Assembly (NCBI GenBank): GCA_903908715.1
Contig: CAIVSY010000043.1
Span: 102,722-166,721 of the forward strand
Source of the DNA: an uncultured bacterium
GTDB lineage: Bacteria > Verrucomicrobiota > Kiritimatiellia > CAIKKV01 > CAITUY01
Direction: 5' to 3'
DNA: 64,000 nucleotides
Positions within the stretch are counted from its first letter, which is position 1. The number at the start of each line of letters is the position of its first letter. The notes below the pieces were generated by a model. It did not search any database. It was not told where the DNA came from and worked only from the letters and a program-made list of their open reading frames with translations. This document shows positions 60,595 to 64,000 of the stretch, in pieces. The position numbers and the translations under genes were made by a program.

Positions 60595-61656
60595 ATGCAA
60601 GAAATTCTGATTACCGGTGGGTGCGGCTTTATCGGCTCATCACTCGCAGTACATCTATCGAACCAAGGGCATGGTGTTTCTATTTTGGACAACCTTTCCC
60701 GCAGGGGCTCGGAACACATCCTTAATCGCGTATTGAGTCATGGGTGCAAGTTCTTCCATGGGGACGTTCGGAATGCTGAAGATTTTACCAAGTTGCGCAA
60801 CGATTTCTCCATTATGATCGAGTGTAGCGCGGAGCCTTCCGTGCTTGTCGGAACCCAAGGTCAAGATGCCCGGTTCATGGTGAACAACAACCTCCTCGGG
60901 TCTGTGAACTGCTTTGAATTCGTACGGGAAAGAAAGCTGCCTGTTATTTTCTTATCCACATCACGGGTTTATCCCTACAACGCATTGAATGCCTGCGAGT
61001 TTACTGAGTCGGACACACGATTTGAGCTACTCACCCGTCAGCCAGGCATTTCACAACAGGGAATTTCCACAGACTATACCTTGAGCGGCGTACGGTCGCT
61101 GTATGGGGCCACAAAACTTGCGTCTGAATTACTTCTGCAGGAATACAGCACCCAGTATGACATCCCTTCAATCATCAATCGCTGTGGCGTGATCGCAGGA
61201 CCTTGGCAACTAGGCAAGATTGACCAAGGCGTTTTTACCCATTGGTTAGCAAGCCATTACTTTGGCAACCCGCTCAACTACATCGGCTTCGGCGGACAAG
61301 GCAAGCAAGTCCGGGATCTCCTGCATATCTCAGATCTAGCAATTCTCATCGAACAGCAGATCGCCCAAATCCACACTTTCCGCGGAAAGGTATTCCACGC
61401 AGGCGGGGCCCGGCTATCCAATCTTTCACTGCTCGAAACAACTCTTCTTTGCCGTCAGATTACTGGCAAGACTGTTGCAGTTGGCAGTATCAGTGAAACA
61501 CGACCAGCAGACGTAAAATGGTACATCACAAACAACGGGGATACGGAAGCAACATTCAAATGGCATCCTACAAAAAAGCCGGCTGACATTCTTCAGGACA
61601 CATACTTGTGGTTGCAGCAAAATGAGACTCTATTCAGAGGCCTGATTGGAGGGTGA
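60595..61656 (+). CDS. CDP-paratose-2-epimerase-like extended SDR
   Basis: A 353-residue SDR. The NAD motif is [19 protein letters not shown] and the catalytic Tyr and Lys are in [17 protein letters not shown]. The block [20 protein letters not shown] is characteristic of CDP-tyvelose/paratose 2-epimerases. The first start, ATG 60583, and ATG 60595 are both possible; 60595 begins with the Rossmann fold. In O-antigens this family interconverts paratose and tyvelose nucleotides, but the exact sugar is unknown. The next, homologous gene starts 5 bases after its stop. Confidence 0.85.
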   Translation: MQEILITGGCGFIGSSLAVHLSNQGHGVSILDNLSRRGSEHILNRVLSHGCKFFHGDVRNAEDFTKLRNDFSIMIECSAEPSVLVGTQGQDARFMVNNNLLGSVNCFEFVRERKLPVIFLSTSRVYPYNALNACEFTESDTRFELLTRQPGISQQGISTDYTLSGVRSLYGATKLASELLLQEYSTQYDIPSIINRCGVIAGPWQLGKIDQGVFTHWLASHYFGNPLNYIGFGGQGKQVRDLLHISDLAILIEQQIAQIHTFRGKVFHAGGARLSNLSLLETTLLCRQITGKTVAVGSISETRPADVKWYITNNGDTEATFKWHPTKKPADILQDTYLWLQQNETLFRGLIGG

Positions 61657-61660
61657 GGAT

Positions 61661-62734
61661 GTGAAATACGCAGTTGTGACCGGCGCAGCCGGCCTCATAG
61701 GCTCAGAGGCAGTCCGATTTCTTTCTGGCAAGGGTTATGGTGTTGTTGGCATTGACAACGACATGCGCAAGTATTTTTTTGGCCCCGAAGCTTCCACCCG
61801 CTGGACCTTGGATGAACTAAAATCCGAAGTCCAACACTTCACAAATCATGATGCGGATATTCGCACCTATTCTTCGCTGGAACCTATCTTCAACAACTAC
61901 GGAAAAGACATTGCAATCATCATTCACACCGCCGCACAACCATCCCATGATTGGGCGGCCAAGGAACCTTTCACCGACTTCGGAATCAACGCCACCGGAA
62001 CGCTGAACCTTCTGGAAGCCACGCGCAAGTTCTGCCCTGCTGCGGTATTCATCTTCACATCCACCAATAAAGTCTATGGTGATACTCCCAATCGCCTCCC
62101 CCTCGTTGAACTCGACACACGCTGGGAAATCGCATCCACTCACCCCTATTATACAAACGGGATTGACGAGACAATGTCCATCGACCAGACCAAGCACTCC
62201 ATTTTCGGAGCATCAAAGGTTGCCGCGGACATCATGGTTCAGGAGTATGGCCGTTACTTTGAAATGAAAACTGCGGTCTTTCGCGGAGGTTGCCTTACCG
62301 GACCACGCCACTCTGGAGCCGAGCTGCACGGATTTCTCGCCTATCTGATGAAATGCGCGTGCACAGGTCGGGAATACCGTATGTTCGGCTACAAGGGCAA
62401 ACAGGTACGCGACAACATTCACAGCCACGACCTGGTAAATGCCTTTTGGCATTTCTGTCAGGCTCCACGATCAGGCGAGGTATACAACATGGGGGGAAGT
62501 CGGCACAGCAACTGCTCCATGCTGGAAGCCATTGCAATGTGCGAGGAAATCGCCGGACTAAAAATGCGAACAACCTACGTGGAGGCCAACCGTATCGGTG
62601 ACCACATCTGGTGGATCAGCGATGTCTCTAAATTCCGTTCGCACTATCCTGGCTGGACGCTGACAAGAAACGTCCAGGACATCCTGACTGAAATCTTCAC
62701 CTGCAACAAACGGCGATGGGCAAAGGAAGCTTAA
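61661..62734 (+). CDS. CDP-paratose-2-epimerase (RfbE/Tyv-type)
   Basis: A 357-residue extended [23 protein letters not shown] is the NAD-binding motif, [16 protein letters not shown] and [20 protein letters not shown] contain the catalytic Thr/Tyr/Lys, and [16 protein letters not shown] with [16 protein letters not shown] are strongly conserved in tyvelose epimerases. It should invert C2 of a CDP-linked dideoxyhexose or a related sugar. The start is GTG 61661 with GGAGG eight bases away; TTG 61646 is also in frame. It follows its paralogue within the same operon and precedes the GT2 gene by 10 bases. Confidence 0.88.
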   Translation: MKYAVVTGAAGLIGSEAVRFLSGKGYGVVGIDNDMRKYFFGPEASTRWTLDELKSEVQHFTNHDADIRTYSSLEPIFNNYGKDIAIIIHTAAQPSHDWAAKEPFTDFGINATGTLNLLEATRKFCPAAVFIFTSTNKVYGDTPNRLPLVELDTRWEIASTHPYYTNGIDETMSIDQTKHSIFGASKVAADIMVQEYGRYFEMKTAVFRGGCLTGPRHSGAELHGFLAYLMKCACTGREYRMFGYKGKQVRDNIHSHDLVNAFWHFCQAPRSGEVYNMGGSRHSNCSMLEAIAMCEEIAGLKMRTTYVEANRIGDHIWWISDVSKFRSHYPGWTLTRNVQDILTEIFTCNKRRWAKEA

Positions 62735-62744
62735 TCGATTAAAC

Positions 62745-63515
62745 ATGACTGCCGCCCCATTTTTTTCCATCGTCATCCCTGCGCACAACGAAGAAGGTTG
62801 CATCCGTGAAACCTGTGATGCAATTGTGACTGAGTTCACATCCGCAGGCATCGCGGACTACGAGATCCTGGTTATCAACGACAACAGCACGGACCGCACA
62901 GAAGAAATCCTGCGTACGCTAGCAGGAAACAACCCAGCCGTGCGATATCTCACCAATACTCCCCCGCATGGATTCGGATTCGCCGTGCGAAAAGGGCTTG
63001 AAAACTTTCGAGGACAGGCAGTCGCCGTCGTCATGGGTGACCTGTCAGATTCACCTAAAGACATTCTTGAATACTACCATGCAGTCAAGGCCGGCGCAGA
63101 ATGCGTCTTTGGATCGCGATTCATCAAAGGCGCGAAAGTCATTGATTATCCCGGCATAAAATATGTTCTCAACCGGGCGGCAAACTGGTTCATCAAAGTG
63201 CTGTTCCGTATCGACCACCACGATATCACCAATGCATTTAAGTGCTACAGGCGGGAGGTGATTGACGGCATACAACCCCTGCTCTCCCATCACTTTAACC
63301 TCACCGTCGAGATGCCGCTCAAGGCAATTGTGAGGGGCTATCAGTATGTCACAATCCCCATTTCGTGGACCAACAGGAAGACGGGGCAGTCCAAACTAAA
63401 GATCAAGGAAATGGGCAGCCGTTACTTATTCATCGTATTGTATTGCTGGCTGGAACATATGCTTTCGATGGGAGATTATCGCCGACATAATATCAGCCCA
63501 CCCCGCAAGAACTGA
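62745..63515 (+). CDS. GT2 glycosyltransferase of dolichol-phosphate-mannose-synthase type
   Basis: A 256-residue GT-A enzyme without large membrane domains. Its blocks are FFSIVIPAHNEEGCIRETC, EILVINDNSTDRTEEIL, the DXD-like VVMGDLSDSPKDI, VFGSRFIKGAKV, and ITNAFKCYRREVIDGI, with TNRKTGQSKLKIKEMG at the end. This is the profile of enzymes that put a sugar on polyprenyl phosphate. It should supply a lipid-linked sugar for surface glycan or for a GT-C enzyme such as the membrane protein that follows. ATG 62745 starts 10 bases after the preceding stop. Confidence 0.9.
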   Translation: MTAAPFFSIVIPAHNEEGCIRETCDAIVTEFTSAGIADYEILVINDNSTDRTEEILRTLAGNNPAVRYLTNTPPHGFGFAVRKGLENFRGQAVAVVMGDLSDSPKDILEYYHAVKAGAECVFGSRFIKGAKVIDYPGIKYVLNRAANWFIKVLFRIDHHDITNAFKCYRREVIDGIQPLLSHHFNLTVEMPLKAIVRGYQYVTIPISWTNRKTGQSKLKIKEMGSRYLFIVLYCWLEHMLSMGDYRRHNISPPRKN

Positions 63516-64000
63516 TCACCGCCTTTTGTTAAGAATCAACAGTCTTGCCCTCAAGACTGTTTGAATCCCTGTTTCAGTTGCAGGCGCAATCTCACCCACG
63601 AGCTCATAGTCCGTCTTGAAAGATTCCGCCAGCAGCGAGAGGTTGTACTCAAATGGATAACTAACAATTATGATATCGAACGGCTTCTTCTTTAATAATT
63701 CCTCCCACACAGGAGAGTATCGCAATTCATTTGTCCGTCTTCTATGAACACTGTCAACCAGTGGATCAGTGTACAGTTGTCGTCCCGCCAGGATGCTGGC
63801 ATAGCCCATAAGGAAGAACTTTGTCTCCCGCCCAGGAGTTTGAAGGATGGACATTATTTGTTTAAAACGTCCTTCATCTTCACGCGTAGCGCTGTAACCA
63901 CGCATGTCATGCACCAGAGCAAGCCCCTGAATAAGAATCAGAACACCTGCCAGCAGCGGCGTAATTTTCCGTTTACTGATCATCTGATGCAATGTATGCA
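63516..64000 (-). CDS. C-terminal part of a membrane protein, continuing past the right edge
   Basis: About 161 codons read on the minus strand from the right edge, with no stop before the window end. One hydrophobic helix (ITPLLAGVLILIQGLALV) is followed by a soluble domain with FDIIIVSYPFEYNLSLLAES and TDYELVGEIAPATETGIQTV. The pattern, a last membrane helix followed by an extracytoplasmic tail, resembles the end of GT39-type or other GT-C glycosyltransferases, which use polyprenyl-linked sugars such as the product of the adjacent GT2. Methionine codon ATG 63983 could be a start, but the open frame at the edge suggests a longer gene. It converges with the GT2 gene with abutting stops. Identity uncertain. 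Confidence 0.5.
   Translation of the reverse strand, partial: HTLHQMISKRKITPLLAGVLILIQGLALVHDMRGYSATREDEGRFKQIMSILQTPGRETKFFLMGYASILAGRQLYTDPLVDSVHRRRTNELRYSPVWEELLKKKPFDIIIVSYPFEYNLSLLAESFKTDYELVGEIAPATETGIQTVLRARLLILNKRR

Overview
The window reads as chromosomal DNA of a GC-rich, Gram-negative, rod-shaped bacterium. The evidence is a complete elongasome cluster (mreB, mreC, mreD, mrdA, rodA), an LptD-like LPS assembly porin and type II secretion/type IV pilus parts. Lamin-tail/CotH giant proteins, a YdjY-domain protein, a bacterial family B polymerase and Asn/Thr/Val-rich exported proteins suggest the PVC superphylum (Kiritimatiellota/Verrucomicrobiota-like). That placement is inference; no rRNA or other phylogenetic marker was scored. 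I see no tRNA, rRNA, CRISPR array or complete insertion sequence.

Layout. 1-4.2 kb: sugar ABC transporter ATPase (cut by the left edge) and its binding protein, a decayed fragment of an MmeI-like restriction-methyltransferase, and an M28 peptidase. 4.3-7.6 kb: an outer-membrane barrel protein with a clear terminator, and the potassium transporter Kup. 7.8-13.5 kb: a 1906-residue exported lamin-tail/CotH protein. 13.6-16.6 kb: PilC/GspF and PilB/GspE. 16.7-21.4 kb: a LarA-type nickel-pincer racemase/epimerase, an MscS channel with a cyclic-nucleotide domain, a small exported protein, and LarE. 21.4-34.1 kb: a long minus-strand run, in transcription order mreB, mreC, mreD, mrdA, rodA, rng, lptD, polB, gspG, gspI, larE. 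34.4-38.5 kb: a NarL-type regulator facing a histidine kinase whose receiver domain has lost its phospho-acceptor, a GYF/DUF975 membrane protein and a radical SAM enzyme. 38.4-43.7 kb: a glycosyltransferase, then a translationally coupled pair: an NfrB-like glycosyltransferase with a MshEN domain and a GGDEF/HD-GYP enzyme with both active sites apparently intact. 43.9-46 kb: two exported or anchored proteins, one a zinc ribbon fused to a pseudopilin-type domain.

46.2 kb to the right end is a surface-polysaccharide locus with visibly more A/T and less regular codon use, probably horizontally acquired. Its first operon encodes sugar-nucleotide SDR enzymes, HddA-like and HddC-like enzymes for GDP-heptose, a PLP aminotransferase, a left-handed-helix acyltransferase and a GT4 enzyme. 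The minus-strand middle holds two GT2 enzymes, a methyltransferase and a YfhO-like membrane protein. The right end holds two CDP-paratose-epimerase-type SDRs, a dolichol-phosphate-mannose-synthase-type GT2 and the end of a membrane protein.

The most unusual structure is at 52-57 kb. The YfhO-like gene is split into an N-terminal half (57261-58610) and a C-terminal half (53904-55358) by about 1.9 kb. This segment carries one AAA_14/DUF4143 ATPase gene and is packed with short tandem heptanucleotide arrays and two direct copies of a palindromic element. Similar heptad arrays also sit in frame inside the C-terminal half of that gene and inside hddC, where they add hydrophilic residues without breaking the reading frame.
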